Source: JAWKSY01 sp041402125 (GTDB lineage: Bacteria > Planctomycetota > GCA-002687715 > DRQF01). From it: a stretch of DNA of 64,000 nucleotides. Below, one piece after another: positions 42,370-51,504 of this stretch. How positions within the stretch are numbered: position 1 is the stretch's first letter; every line of letters starts with the position of its first letter. The stretch covers positions 186,001-250,000 of the forward strand of contig JAWKSY010000003.1 of NCBI GenBank assembly GCA_041402125.1, in the 5' to 3' direction. Under the pieces are notes generated by a model, which saw only the letters and a list, made by a program, of their open reading frames with translations, ran no database searches and was not told the DNA's origin. Position numbers and translations under genes: made by a program.

Positions 42370-43169
42370 GCCGTTTCTCCCCCCGGTCGATTCCGTTCCA
42401 GCTTCCGGTACACGTCGGGCCGCCGATCCGCGAGGAATCCGAAGCGCTCCCGCGCCGCCGCGACATCCTCGGCCCTCACCTCGCCCGAGACAAGTCCCTC
42501 GGTCCCCGCGAGGGAAAACACGCACGCGCCCCAGGGATCGCGGAGCGCCGAGTCGCCGGAGTGCGCGATGCCCTCGGCCTCGCCGATGCGATTCACGCCG
42601 AGCACGAAGGCCTGGTTCTCGGTCGCGCGCGCCGCCAGCAGCGTGCGCCAGGCCTCACCGCGCCGCTCCGGCCAGTTCGCGATCACCGCGAAGAGATCCG
42701 TGTCCGCCGCGGCCGCGCGGAAGGGCTCGGGAAACCGGAGGTCGTAGCAGACGAGCGGCGTGACCCGGATGCCCTCGACCTCGCAGCTCGGCAGGACGTC
42801 GCCGCCGCGGTAGTGAAGATGCTCGCCCGCGAGCGAGAAGGGATGGATCTTGTGGTAGCGGATCCGCTCCGTCCCCTCGGGGTCGTGGAGCACGGCGGCG
42901 TTCATCGGCCCCGCCGCCTCCGTGACCGCGACGCCGGAGAGGATCCACATCCCGGTCGCGCGCGCGCGGCCGGCCGCCCAGGCGAGGATCTCGCGGGCGT
43001 GCGGCACCACGCGCTCGGGGGCCATCGAGAACCCGGTGGCGAACATCTCCGGCAGCACCGCGAGACGCGTTCCCGCCGCCGCGGCCTCCTCGAGGAGCGC
43101 GCCCGCGCGCTCGAGGTTCCGCGCGGGATCCTCCCACGCGATGTCGAACTGGATGCCGCTGACGATCAT
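42366..43169 (-). CDS. Nitrilase-fold omega-amidase (YafV/MtnU-like)
   Basis: Protein of 267 residues with the Glu-Lys-Cys triad of the carbon-nitrogen hydrolase family: LPEMFATGFS (Glu), RYHKIHPFSLAGE (Lys) and VCYDLRFPEPFR (Cys). PERVVPHA and HLHYRGGD fit the YafV omega-amidases, which hydrolyse 2-oxosuccinamate or 2-oxoglutaramate. Overlaps of 4 nt link it to the upstream aminotransferase and the downstream DUF481 gene. The pair aminotransferase plus omega-amidase is the glutamine transaminase K route, used in methionine salvage. Confidence 0.88.
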   Translation of the reverse strand: MIVSGIQFDIAWEDPARNLERAGALLEEAAAAGTRLAVLPEMFATGFSMAPERVVPHAREILAWAAGRARATGMWILSGVAVTEAAGPMNAAVLHDPEGTERIRYHKIHPFSLAGEHLHYRGGDVLPSCEVEGIRVTPLVCYDLRFPEPFRAAAADTDLFAVIANWPERRGEAWRTLLAARATENQAFVLGVNRIGEAEGIAHSGDSALRDPWGACVFSLAGTEGLVSGEVRAEDVAAARERFGFLADRRPDVYRKLERNRPGGETA

Positions 43170-44323
43170 CGCGTCCCTCCCGCGCCGAGTCTCCGCGCCG
43201 CCTCCTCCAGCGTCTCGTCGCGCTTGCAGAAGGCGAACCGGAGAAGTCGTGCGCCCTCCTCCGGACGGGCGGAGTAGAACGGCGTCGGCGGGATCGCCGC
43301 GACGCCCGCGTGCGTGGTCAGGTGCCGCGCGAAGGCGCGGTCGTCCCCGTCGAAGAGCCCGTCGAAGGCCGCGAGGACGAAGTAGGAGCCCTCGGGCCGG
43401 GCCGGCGCGAAGCCGCGGGCCGCGAGGATGTCGCACATCCGGTCGCGGCGGCGTCGGTAGTCCTCGCGCAGCGTCAGGTAGAAAGACTCGTCGAGCCGGT
43501 CGAGCGCGTCCGCGATCGCGAGCTGCAGCGGGGCCGGAGTCGAGAAGGTGAGGAACTGGTGGGCGGCCGCCGCGGCGGCGACCAGCGCCGGCGGCCCGAC
43601 GGCCCAGCCGACCTTCCATCCCGTGAAGGAGAAGGTCTTGCCCGCGCTCGAGATCGCGAGGGTCCGCTCCCCCATCCCCGGGAGCGAGGCGAGGGATCGC
43701 GGCGGCGACTCGAACCAGATGTGCTCGTAGACCTCGTCCGTGATCGCGACGAGATCGTGGTCGCGCGCGAGGGCCGCGATCGCCTCGAGCTCGTCCGGGG
43801 AGACGACGCGGCCCGGGGGATTGTGCGGCGCGTTGAGCAGGATGCCGCGCGTGCGCGGGCCGAGGGCCGCGCGGAGCTCGGCCGCGTCGAGGGCGAAGTC
43901 GGGCCAGCGCAGGGTCACCGGCACCAGCTTCACGCCGGCCATCGCGGCCGCCGCCGGGTAGCTGTCGTAGAAGGGCTCGAGGACGAGGACCTCGTCGCCC
44001 GGCTCGAAGCAGCCGAGGAAGGCGCAGGCGATCGCCTCCGTCGCGCCGCAGGTGACGAGGACGCCGGCGTCGGGATCGACGGGGCGTCCGTGATCGCGCT
44101 CGCGACGCCGCGCGATCGCCCGCGCGAGCTCGGGGCGGCCGCGGGAGCGCGCGTACTGGTTCTCGCCCGAACGCAGCGCGGCCACGGCCGCCTCGACGAT
44201 CTCCGCCGGTCCCTCGAAGTCGGGGAATCCCTGCGCGAGGTTGACGGCCCCGCAGCTCTGCGCGAGCGCCGTCATCTCGGCGAAGATCGAGGTGCCGAAG
44301 GGGGCCAGCCGGCTCGCCGTCAT
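43166..44323 (-). CDS. PLP aminotransferase, methionine/glutamine transaminase K-like
   Basis: Fold-type I enzyme of 385 residues. FGTSIFAEMTALAQSCGAVN then LAQGFPDFEGP is the kynurenine/glutamine transaminase (KAT/MtnE-like) opening. Further landmarks are VTCGATEAIACAFLG, NAPHNPPGRV, ITDEVYEHIWF and the PLP lysine in ISSAGKTFSFTGWKVGWA. With the omega-amidase overlapping its stop it probably transaminates 2-oxo-4-methylthiobutyrate using glutamine, the amidase removing the product. It is divergent from the methyltransferase gene (105-bp gap). Confidence 0.88.
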   Translation of the reverse strand: MTASRLAPFGTSIFAEMTALAQSCGAVNLAQGFPDFEGPAEIVEAAVAALRSGENQYARSRGRPELARAIARRRERDHGRPVDPDAGVLVTCGATEAIACAFLGCFEPGDEVLVLEPFYDSYPAAAAMAGVKLVPVTLRWPDFALDAAELRAALGPRTRGILLNAPHNPPGRVVSPDELEAIAALARDHDLVAITDEVYEHIWFESPPRSLASLPGMGERTLAISSAGKTFSFTGWKVGWAVGPPALVAAAAAAHQFLTFSTPAPLQLAIADALDRLDESFYLTLREDYRRRRDRMCDILAARGFAPARPEGSYFVLAAFDGLFDGDDRAFARHLTTHAGVAAIPPTPFYSARPEEGARLLRFAFCKRDETLEEAARRLGAGGTR

Positions 44324-44428
44324 GCGCGTTCTCCTCCCCGCCGCCGGGCGCGAAACCACCTCCCGGCTCCGCCGCGGGATGGTAACGTATCGCGGCCTCA
44401 TCGGGGCGCGAGAGGCGGCGGAGGACCG

Positions 44429-45250
44429 ATGGACAGCGTACTCGAGAACTACCTCGCGAGGCTCCGCGCCGCCGGTCTCGAGTTCCGCGTCGCGGACGAC
44501 CTGCAACGACGGGCCGACGCGATCGGACTCGGCGGCCGCGAGGAGGAGCGCTCGGACCGCGTCGCCTGGGAGGGCGTCGGCGAGCTCCGCGAGCGCGCCT
44601 TCCCCGGAGCGCGCGTCGGCGCCGATCACGCCAGCCACGACGTCGCCGCCGCGCTCGCGCGCCGCGCGTCCGATCTCCGGGGTCGTCGCCTCCTCGAACT
44701 CGGTTGCGGAAGCGGCATGGTGGCGGTCGTCGCGGCCCGCCTCGGCGCGGAGGTGACGGCGGTCGATCTCGACGAGCGCGCGGTGCGACTCACGCTCGAG
44801 AACGCCCGGGCCAACGAGGTCGCACTCGAGGTCCGACAGGGCGACCTGCTCGAACCCGTCCTCGAGGGAGCGAGCTTCGACTGGATCGTCGCGAATCTCC
44901 CGCACAAGCCCGGGGTCGGCGCCGAGGGACTCCCGCTCGCGCAGGCCGGCGGAGAGGACGGCGCCGAGGTCTGGGAACGCGCCCTCCCGGGCATCGAACG
45001 CCTCGCCCCGCCCGGCGCCCGCCTGGTTTTCTTCATGCACTCCCTGCCGGCCCCGCGTCTCCTGCGACGGATCGCGACGACCTTCGCGCTCGAGCTCGTC
45101 GCCTGGAAGCTGAGGCGCCTCGAGGTCGACGAGTACGAGGGGCTGCGGGAGCGATTCCGGGCCCGCCACGAGGCCGGCACGTCCTACCTGCATCACGACG
45201 ACGTGGGCGAGGCCCTCGTCGCCGCCACCTGGATCGGCGTCCGGCGATGA
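44429..45250 (+). CDS. Class I SAM-dependent methyltransferase (small-subunit rRNA/HemK-like)
   Basis: Protein of 273 residues with the SAM motif I LLELGCGSGMVAVVAARLGA (in LLELGCGSG), acidic motif II VTAVDLDERAV, and a motif IV NLPHKPG in FDWIVANLPHKPG, a variant of the NPPY/NLPY of N-methyltransferases such as HemK and RsmC. The substrate cannot be named. ATG 44429 has GGAGG close before it. It starts a four-gene run (methyltransferase, deacetylase, glycosyltransferase, hydrolase) joined by ATGA and GTGA overlaps. Confidence 0.82.
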   Translation: MDSVLENYLARLRAAGLEFRVADDLQRRADAIGLGGREEERSDRVAWEGVGELRERAFPGARVGADHASHDVAAALARRASDLRGRRLLELGCGSGMVAVVAARLGAEVTAVDLDERAVRLTLENARANEVALEVRQGDLLEPVLEGASFDWIVANLPHKPGVGAEGLPLAQAGGEDGAEVWERALPGIERLAPPGARLVFFMHSLPAPRLLRRIATTFALELVAWKLRRLEVDEYEGLRERFRARHEAGTSYLHHDDVGEALVAATWIGVRR

Positions 45251-46041
45251 GTCCCGTCGCCCGACTCGTCGTCAACGCCGACGACGCCGGCCTGGACGAG
45301 GCCGGCGACGCGCGGATCCTCGAGGCGGCGGACGCGGGACTGCTCCGGAGCGCCTCCGTCGTGGCGAGCGGGAGGACCGCCCGCGCCTTCGTCGCGGCGG
45401 CGACGAGCGCGGGTCTCGGCGTCGGCCTGCACCTCGATCTCGTCGAACTGCCTCCCCTCGGCGGCCCCTACCGCACGCTCGGACGCGACCGGGGGCGCAA
45501 GACCGAGGTCTGGGCGCGGGCGGCCAGCGGCGCCCTGGACGCCGTCGAGGTCGCCGACGAGGTCCGTCTCCAGTGGGAGCACCTCGTCTCCCTCGGCGCG
45601 GATCCGGACCACCTCGACGCGCACAACCACCTCCAGCTCTTCCGACCCGTGCTCGCCGGACTCGTCGCCGCCCTCGGCGACCGCGACGACCTCGTGGTGC
45701 GTCGTCCCTTCGCGGTGGCCGCGGGACTGACCCACGCCCCGCCGTTTCCGGCGGGGACGCTCGACGAGGCCGCCTGGGACGCCGCGCGCGGCGCCGCGCG
45801 CTGGCCGCGATGCCCGCGCTTCTGCGGCTACCGCTTCGGCCGTCGGCCCGGGACGGAGGCGCTCCCGGCTCCGGCGCCGGGGACGACCGAGCTGATGGTC
45901 CACCTCGGCGGCGGCTCGGACCGGGCCTTCGCGCACGCGCCCGAACGCGACCTCGAACTCGCCTTCGTGTGCGACTCCTCGCGTCGGCGCGAGATCGAGG
46001 CGCTCGGCTACCGGATCGGGCGCTTCGGAGACGTCGCGTGA
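45247..46041 (+). CDS. YdjC/ChbG-like carbohydrate deacetylase
   Basis: Protein of 264 residues. The metal-binding Asp pair is in LVVNADDAGL, the histidines in GVGLHLDLVELPP (HLD) and in HLDAHNHLQLF. These are the landmarks of the ChbG/HpnK family, which removes acetyl from oligosaccharides or hopanoid precursors. No other hopanoid gene is near. It overlaps the upstream gene in ATGA and the downstream glycosyltransferase in GTGA, suggesting a shared role in polysaccharide or glycolipid building. Confidence 0.87.
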   Translation: MSPVARLVVNADDAGLDEAGDARILEAADAGLLRSASVVASGRTARAFVAAATSAGLGVGLHLDLVELPPLGGPYRTLGRDRGRKTEVWARAASGALDAVEVADEVRLQWEHLVSLGADPDHLDAHNHLQLFRPVLAGLVAALGDRDDLVVRRPFAVAAGLTHAPPFPAGTLDEAAWDAARGAARWPRCPRFCGYRFGRRPGTEALPAPAPGTTELMVHLGGGSDRAFAHAPERDLELAFVCDSSRRREIEALGYRIGRFGDVA

Positions 46042-47054
46042 GGATCCTCCTCGTCGAACCCGCGCACGACAGCCGCGCCCGCGGGAACACGACCACCGTC
46101 CATCGCTGGGTCGAGGGCCTCCTCCGCCACGGGGACTCGGTCCGACGTCTCCGGCCGGGAGAGCTGGACGCGGCGGCGGCCGCCTGCGATCTGGTCCACG
46201 CGCACCACGCGCTGCACGCGGGCGAGGCCGCGCTCGCCTTCGCCCGGGAGCACGGACTCCCCTTCGTGCTCAGTCTCGGCGGGACGGACCTCGACGGCGC
46301 GGACGGCGCGGGACCGGAGCCGCGCACCCTCGCCGTCGTCGCCGCCGCCTCGATCGTGATCGGACCCTTCGACGAGAACGCGAGCCGTCTCGCCGCGGCG
46401 CTCGGAGCCGCGCCGCGCTTCCAGCGCGTGCGGCGCGGGGTCGTGGTGCCGCCGCGCCCCGCGGCGCTCCGCGCCGGCGATCCGCTCCGGCTCCTCCTCG
46501 CGGGCGGGCTCCGCCGCGCGAAGGGCCAGGACGTCGCCCTGCGCTGGTGCGAGTCGGCACGGGAACAGGGGCTCGACGTCGAGCTCGTCCTCGCGGGGCC
46601 GGTGGTCGAGGAGGACTACGCGCGGGACATCGCGCGCGTCGCCCGTCGCGAGTCCTGGGTGCGCTGGATCGGCGAGGTCCCGCCGGAGCGCATGCCGCAT
46701 CTTCATGCACGGATCGACGTCGTCCTCAACACCTCCGCTCACGAGGGCGCCTCGAACGCTATCCTCGAGGGGCTGGCCCAGGGTCGGGTCGTGCTCGCAC
46801 GACGAGCCCCGGGCAACGAGGAGCTCCTGCGGCGCGCCCCCGACCGCGCGGCCCGACTCGCCGCCGTCGACGGGCTCGCCGCGGTGACGGGGTTCCTGCA
46901 GGACGTCGCGCGGGACGACCGCGGACGGCGCGCGCGACGAGCGGCCGCGGCCCGGGCCTTCGCGCGCGAGGAGTACGGGGCCGCCCGGGAGCTCGCCGAG
47001 CTGCGTCGCGCCTACGAGCGCGCGCTCGCCTCGGGCCCCCCGCGACCATCGTGA
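46038..47054 (+). CDS. Family GT4-like glycosyltransferase
   Basis: Protein of 338 residues, GT-B fold. The start MRILLVEPAHDSRARGN has GTG and a Gly/Asn loop typical of GT4. DLVHAHHALHAGEAAL is the acceptor-side motif; the donor domain has LRLLLAGGLRRAKGQDVA, LVLAGPVVEEDY and the E-x7-E-like HEGASNAILEGLAQG. The sugar and acceptor are unknown. GTGA overlaps link it to both neighbours. Confidence 0.85.
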   Translation: MRILLVEPAHDSRARGNTTTVHRWVEGLLRHGDSVRRLRPGELDAAAAACDLVHAHHALHAGEAALAFAREHGLPFVLSLGGTDLDGADGAGPEPRTLAVVAAASIVIGPFDENASRLAAALGAAPRFQRVRRGVVVPPRPAALRAGDPLRLLLAGGLRRAKGQDVALRWCESAREQGLDVELVLAGPVVEEDYARDIARVARRESWVRWIGEVPPERMPHLHARIDVVLNTSAHEGASNAILEGLAQGRVVLARRAPGNEELLRRAPDRAARLAAVDGLAAVTGFLQDVARDDRGRRARRAAAARAFAREEYGAARELAELRRAYERALASGPPRPS

Positions 47055-48022
47055 GCGAGGATCGGATGATGCGACTGGCGGCGCACTGGAGGACGATCGC
47101 TCCCACCGTCCGCCACCTCGTCCGCCCGCGCCCCGAGCCGGAGGGCGCCCGCGCCTGGTCGGGTCGCGTCGAGGATCCGGAGCGGGGAACGCTTCCGCTC
47201 GAGGGCCGCCTGCACCTCGTCCCCGGAGCGCGCGAGGTGCTCCTCGTCGTCCACGGCCTCGGCGGCAGTCACGAGAGCTTCTACGCCGTCGACGCCGCGC
47301 GCGCGGCGGCCGCGGCCGGCGTGTCCTCGCTGCGATTCTCCCTGCGGGGGGCGGGCGAGCGCCCCTCCGACATCTACCACGCGGGCCTCACGGCGGACGT
47401 CCACGCCGCCCTCGCCCACGAAGACCTCGCGGACTTCGAGCGCGTCTACGTCCTCGGCTACTCGATGGGAGGCAACATCGCCCTCCGGTTCGCCGCGGAG
47501 GAGACCGACGCGCGCGTGCGAGCCGTCGCGGCCGCCTGCGCGCCCGTCGACCTCGACGCCTGCTGTCGATTCATCGATCACGACGCCTTCTGGCTCTACC
47601 GGCGCTGGATCCTCGACGGCCTGAAGGCCCAGTACGGCCGCGTCGCCGCGCGAGCGGAGGTGCCGACCTCGGCCGACGAGGCCCGACGCTTCCGGTCCTT
47701 CCGCGAGTGGGACGGACGCACCGTCGCGCCGCGTTTCGGCTTCGAATCGGCCGCGGACTACTACCAGCGGATGTCCTCGGCCCGTCTCTTCGGTGACCTG
47801 AAACGCCCCGCCCTGCTGGTGCAGTCGCGCCACGACCCCATCGTGAGCGCCGCCGCAGTCCGCGAGCACCTCGACGCGGCGCCGGAAGGACTCCGGGTCT
47901 GCTGGGTCGACGCCGCGGGCCATCTCGGATTCCCGTCCGACATCGACCTCGGACTCGGACTCGAGGCGCACGGCGGCTTCGAGGCCCAGGCTCTCGCCTG
48001 GATGCGCGCGCACCGCGACTGA
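47051..48022 (+). CDS. Alpha/beta hydrolase, YheT-like
   Basis: Protein of 323 residues with the nucleophile Ser in LGYSMGGNIALRFA, HGLGGSHESFY (oxyanion loop), and the last Asp/His in QSRHDPIVSA and DAAGHLGFP. The layout, including the YRRWILDGL helix and YYQRMSSARL, is of the YheT type of esterases. Substrate unknown. GTG 47051 overlaps the glycosyltransferase stop. Confidence 0.85.
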   Translation: MSEDRMMRLAAHWRTIAPTVRHLVRPRPEPEGARAWSGRVEDPERGTLPLEGRLHLVPGAREVLLVVHGLGGSHESFYAVDAARAAAAAGVSSLRFSLRGAGERPSDIYHAGLTADVHAALAHEDLADFERVYVLGYSMGGNIALRFAAEETDARVRAVAAACAPVDLDACCRFIDHDAFWLYRRWILDGLKAQYGRVAARAEVPTSADEARRFRSFREWDGRTVAPRFGFESAADYYQRMSSARLFGDLKRPALLVQSRHDPIVSAAAVREHLDAAPEGLRVCWVDAAGHLGFPSDIDLGLGLEAHGGFEAQALAWMRAHRD

Positions 48023-48078
48023 GCAACCGCCGTGAGCGCGCCGGCCGGCGGGCGATCACGAGCCTCGGGGGATTCGGA

Positions 48079-49260
48079 TCAACGGGCGGCGGCCTCGCGC
48101 ACGAAGGCGAGGATGTCGGCCTCCCAGCGCGCGACCGTCGCCGCCGGACCCAGCGCGCGGACGTAGTAGGCGTCCGAGCCGTCCGGAATCACGGCCGCGA
48201 TCATGCGCTGACCGGGGAGGGCTTCCGGAGCCTCCGCTCCGGGTCGCATCGCTCCCGTGTAGCTGCCGGAGACGTCGACGAAGGTCACCTCGCGCTCGCC
48301 GATGCGCTCGTCGGTGATGCGCGCCGCGTCCTTCACCTTCTGCCCGTCGGCCCCGGTGAACTGCCCCACCCAGCGATCGACGTTCGCCTGCTTCGAACCG
48401 GCCCCGCCCGGGAAGAAGAACACGACGAGGCTTCCGTCCTCGGCGTCGCCCTCCGCCCGCGGCAGACCGAACTGCGCCTTGCGCATCTCGTTGTCGGGCG
48501 TCTGGACGACGAAGCCCGCGCGCGGCGCGAAGCGGCTCGGCGAGCAGGCGCGCTCGATGAACTCCTCGATCGCGCCGCTCCAGTGGTTCATCGTCGCGAC
48601 GGGACCCAGGCACTTCACGAAGAAGTAGTCGTCCGGCGTCTCGATGACGTAGCCGAGGAAGCGCGTTCCGGACTGATCGATCTGTTCCCCCGTGGTCATG
48701 TCGGCCGTGGCGTAGCGACCGGTCATGTCCACCGAGTACACGAGGAACTGTCCCACCTCGCGGCTCGCGCGCTTCGCGTGGGCGTCCATGGGATCGCCGG
48801 ACTCGGTCTTCATCTGCCCGATCCAACGCTCGATGTTGCGCTCCGGCGAGCCGCCGGCCTTCGGGAAGTAGAAGACGACCGCGCTTCCGGCGTCCTTGTC
48901 GCCCTCGACCGGAGGCAGGGCGTACTGACGCAGCCGCATCTCGTTCGCGGGCTTCTCGCTCACCCATCCCGCGGGGGTCTCGAACTCGAGCGGGATGTGC
49001 ACGCCGCTGAAGTCGCTCCCGCCGGAGGGCCGCCCGGGCATCGCCGCCGCGGGGTCGCGCGGCGGAAGGGCCGAGGGCTTGTCGCCCATCGCCTCGCGCA
49101 TGGATCCCGGGCCGGTCTCGGGGTGCGACGCGGCGGGCTTCTCGGCCGTCGCGGCGCTCGAACCGCCGGTCTGGTAGACCTTCGGCGAGTCGTCGCAGGC
49201 GACGAGCGAGAGGGCGAGCGCGAGCGCTCCGAACGTGGCGGCAGTCGTGGCGAGTCTCAT
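48079..49260 (-). CDS. Lipoprotein with a duplicated domain
   Basis: Protein of 393 residues with a lipoprotein signal (MRLATTAATFGALALALSLV then AC, lipobox LVAC). After a Pro/Ala-rich spacer come two copies of one domain of about 140 residues. Matching pieces are NEMRLRQYALPPVEGD and NEMRKAQFGLPRAEGD, AVVFYFPKAGGSPERNIERW and LVVFFFPGGAGSKQANVDRW, and KCLGPVATMNHWSGAI and RALGPAATVARWEADI. It is likely anchored to the outer or inner membrane. Function unknown; no catalytic motif. Confidence 0.78.
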   Translation of the reverse strand: MRLATTAATFGALALALSLVACDDSPKVYQTGGSSAATAEKPAASHPETGPGSMREAMGDKPSALPPRDPAAAMPGRPSGGSDFSGVHIPLEFETPAGWVSEKPANEMRLRQYALPPVEGDKDAGSAVVFYFPKAGGSPERNIERWIGQMKTESGDPMDAHAKRASREVGQFLVYSVDMTGRYATADMTTGEQIDQSGTRFLGYVIETPDDYFFVKCLGPVATMNHWSGAIEEFIERACSPSRFAPRAGFVVQTPDNEMRKAQFGLPRAEGDAEDGSLVVFFFPGGAGSKQANVDRWVGQFTGADGQKVKDAARITDERIGEREVTFVDVSGSYTGAMRPGAEAPEALPGQRMIAAVIPDGSDAYYVRALGPAATVARWEADILAFVREAAAR

Positions 49261-49386
49261 CGGGTGCGTCCTCCGGTGGGAGAGCGTAGAACCCCCGCCT
49301 CGCGCAATCAACCGGCCTTGTCCGGAGCCCCGAGCCGCGTCACAGTCGGCCCGGGGACCGCCGTCGAACGGCCCGTGGAGGACCGC

Positions 49387-49962
49387 ATGCTCAACCTCGC
49401 CTCGACGACGCGCGACCGGTGGTACGAGGTCGCGGCCGCCGATCTCGACGAGATCCTCCTCGACCACGCCCACTGCGAGAAGAAGGCGGCCTCGACCGCC
49501 ATCAACCTGATCTTCCGCTACCAGCAGATCCCCGAGCTGATGCGCCCGCTCTCCGAGCTCGCCCGCGAGGAACTCGAGCACTTCGAGCTCGTCCTCGGAC
49601 ACCTCGAGGCGCGCGGGATCCCGTTCCGACGGCAGAATCCGAGCGACTACGCCCCCGAGCTCATGCGCGTCGTCCGTCCCGAGGAGCCGGCGAAGCTGCT
49701 CGACACGCTGCTCTGCTGCGCGCTCATCGAGGCGCGGAGCTGCGAGCGCATGCAGATCCTCGCGGAGCGACTCCCCGATGCGGAGCTGCGCGAGCTCTAC
49801 GCGGGACTCCTCGCGAGCGAGGCGCGTCACCACTCGACCTACCTGCGGATCGCCGAATCGCTCTTCCCGCGCGACGAGGTGCGCGCGCGCCTCGCGGAGG
49901 TCGCCGATCACGAGGCGGCCGTCGTGGCGCGCGAGACCCGCGAGCCCCGCGTCCACTCCTGA
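49387..49962 (+). CDS. miaE: tRNA-(ms2io6A)-hydroxylase MiaE
   Basis: Protein of 191 residues with the ferritin-like di-iron ligands: EILLDHAHCEKKAAS, EELEHFELV, LIEARSCERM and ASEARHHSTYL (E-x-x-H sets). MiaE oxidises 2-methylthio-N6-isopentenyl adenosine at position 37 of tRNA; its partners MiaA/MiaB are not in the window. ATG 49387 follows GGAGG. The stop abuts the convergent NagZ-like gene in TGATCA. Confidence 0.92.
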   Translation: MLNLASTTRDRWYEVAAADLDEILLDHAHCEKKAASTAINLIFRYQQIPELMRPLSELAREELEHFELVLGHLEARGIPFRRQNPSDYAPELMRVVRPEEPAKLLDTLLCCALIEARSCERMQILAERLPDAELRELYAGLLASEARHHSTYLRIAESLFPRDEVRARLAEVADHEAAVVARETREPRVHS

Positions 49963-51504
49963 TCAACGCCAGGCGGCGGGCATCCGACCGCGCGCCTCGA
50001 CCGCGCCCGCCAGCACGGCCGCGAGGGCCTCGAGCTGCGCCCGGTGGAAACCGAAGGTCGCGAGCGCGGTGACCTCCGCGGGGACGAGCGCCTGATCGAA
50101 GGGATTCCGGAGGTGCGCCGCGATCAGCCGCGGCGCGCAGGCCGCCACGAGGGCGGCGAGCAGGTTCGCGGCGTCCGCGTCGCCGCGCGCGTCCCAGCCC
50201 AGCAGCACGACGGGCCCCGGGTGGACGCGCGCCCGGGAGACGGCCGCGGCGCGCGCGTCGGCGTCCGCGGGATCACAGGCCAGCACCTCGGTCCTCCGGA
50301 GGCCGGCCGCGCCGAAGGCGCCGGCGATGGGCGCCCGGGGGTCGCGTCGGGCGTCCTCCTCGATCCCGACGAGGAGTCGCGGCCGGACCGCGATCACGAG
50401 AACCGCCGCGTCGGCCGCGAGGGGCAGGAGACCGCCCGGATCCGCGAAGAGATGCACCGCCCGTCGCGAGATCTCGCGGGCGAGCCCGGCGCCGTCCTCG
50501 GCGGCCGTCGTGCCGGGGTCGGGTCGCGATCGCTCGTTCAGCGCGAGGATCCGGGCGAGCGCGGCCTCGTGCTCCTCGCGGTCGAGACGGCCCTCGGCGA
50601 GCGCCGCCGTCAACGCCCGGGCCGCGCCGCGCTGGCGCTCGGCGGTGTGACACACCGGCAGGAGGTCGTGACCGGCGACGGCCGCGCCGACGGCGGCCTC
50701 GGGCACGCCGCCGTGCTTCACGATCGCGCCCATCTCGAGGCAGTCGGAGACGACCAGCCCCCCGAATCCGAGCTCGCGCCGCAGGAGCCCGTCGACGACG
50801 CGGCGCGAGAGCGTCGCCGGCCGCTCGGCATCGAGGCCGCGGGCGAGGAGATGCGTCGTCATGACGGTGACGGGAAGGTCTCCCGTCTCCGCGAAGACGC
50901 GCGAGAAGACCTCGAGGTGAGGCACGCGCAGATCCTCGAGCGACGCGTCGAGCACGGGGAGATCGACGTGCGGATCGACCGCGGCGGCGCCGAGACCGGG
51001 AAAGTGCTTCAGGCAGGTCGCGACGCCGGCCTCCGCGTGGCCGCGGACGAGCGCGGTCGCGAGCGCCGCCCCCCGCGACGGATCGTCTCCGAAGGAGCGG
51101 ATGCCGATCCCGGGATTGACGGGATTGGTCTGGAGATCGACGACCGGCGCGAGGTTCAGGTCGAATCCGATGGCGGCGAGCTCGGCGCCGGAGACGCGAC
51201 CCTGCCGGAGCGCGAGCTCGGCGTCGTCGGCCGCGCCGAGCGCCATGTTGCCCGGGAAGACGGTGGCGCCCTCGGTGAGACGGACGACGGGACCGCCCTC
51301 CTGATCCACGGCCAGGAGCAGCGGCCAGTCGACGAGCGACCGGATCCGCGTCACGAGGTCACGGGCCTGCGCGGCGTCGACGAGGTTCCGCGCGAAGAGG
51401 ATGACGGAACCGGCGCCGGTCTCCCGCAGCACCGGAGCGAGCACCGGCTCGGGGTCGAGACCCTCGAAGCCGATCATGAGGCGGCGGCCGGCGGGCGTGG
51501 TCAT
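49963..51504 (-). CDS. GH3 beta-N-acetylglucosaminidase, NagZ-like
   Basis: Protein of 513 residues. The GH3 domain has LLLAVDQEGGPVVRL, FDLNLAPVVDLQTNPVNPGI, the CLKHFPGLGAAAVDPHVDLP loop (KHFPG with a DPH like NagZ's DSH), and the nucleophile Asp in GGLVVSDCLEMGAI. A second domain of about 170 residues follows, as in longer GH3 enzymes; E. coli NagZ lacks it. NagZ cleaves GlcNAc from muropeptides during wall recycling. ATGA overlap with the symporter gene stop suggests joint uptake and breakdown of sugars. Confidence 0.88.
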   Translation of the reverse strand: MTTPAGRRLMIGFEGLDPEPVLAPVLRETGAGSVILFARNLVDAAQARDLVTRIRSLVDWPLLLAVDQEGGPVVRLTEGATVFPGNMALGAADDAELALRQGRVSGAELAAIGFDLNLAPVVDLQTNPVNPGIGIRSFGDDPSRGAALATALVRGHAEAGVATCLKHFPGLGAAAVDPHVDLPVLDASLEDLRVPHLEVFSRVFAETGDLPVTVMTTHLLARGLDAERPATLSRRVVDGLLRRELGFGGLVVSDCLEMGAIVKHGGVPEAAVGAAVAGHDLLPVCHTAERQRGAARALTAALAEGRLDREEHEAALARILALNERSRPDPGTTAAEDGAGLAREISRRAVHLFADPGGLLPLAADAAVLVIAVRPRLLVGIEEDARRDPRAPIAGAFGAAGLRRTEVLACDPADADARAAAVSRARVHPGPVVLLGWDARGDADAANLLAALVAACAPRLIAAHLRNPFDQALVPAEVTALATFGFHRAQLEALAAVLAGAVEARGRMPAAWR

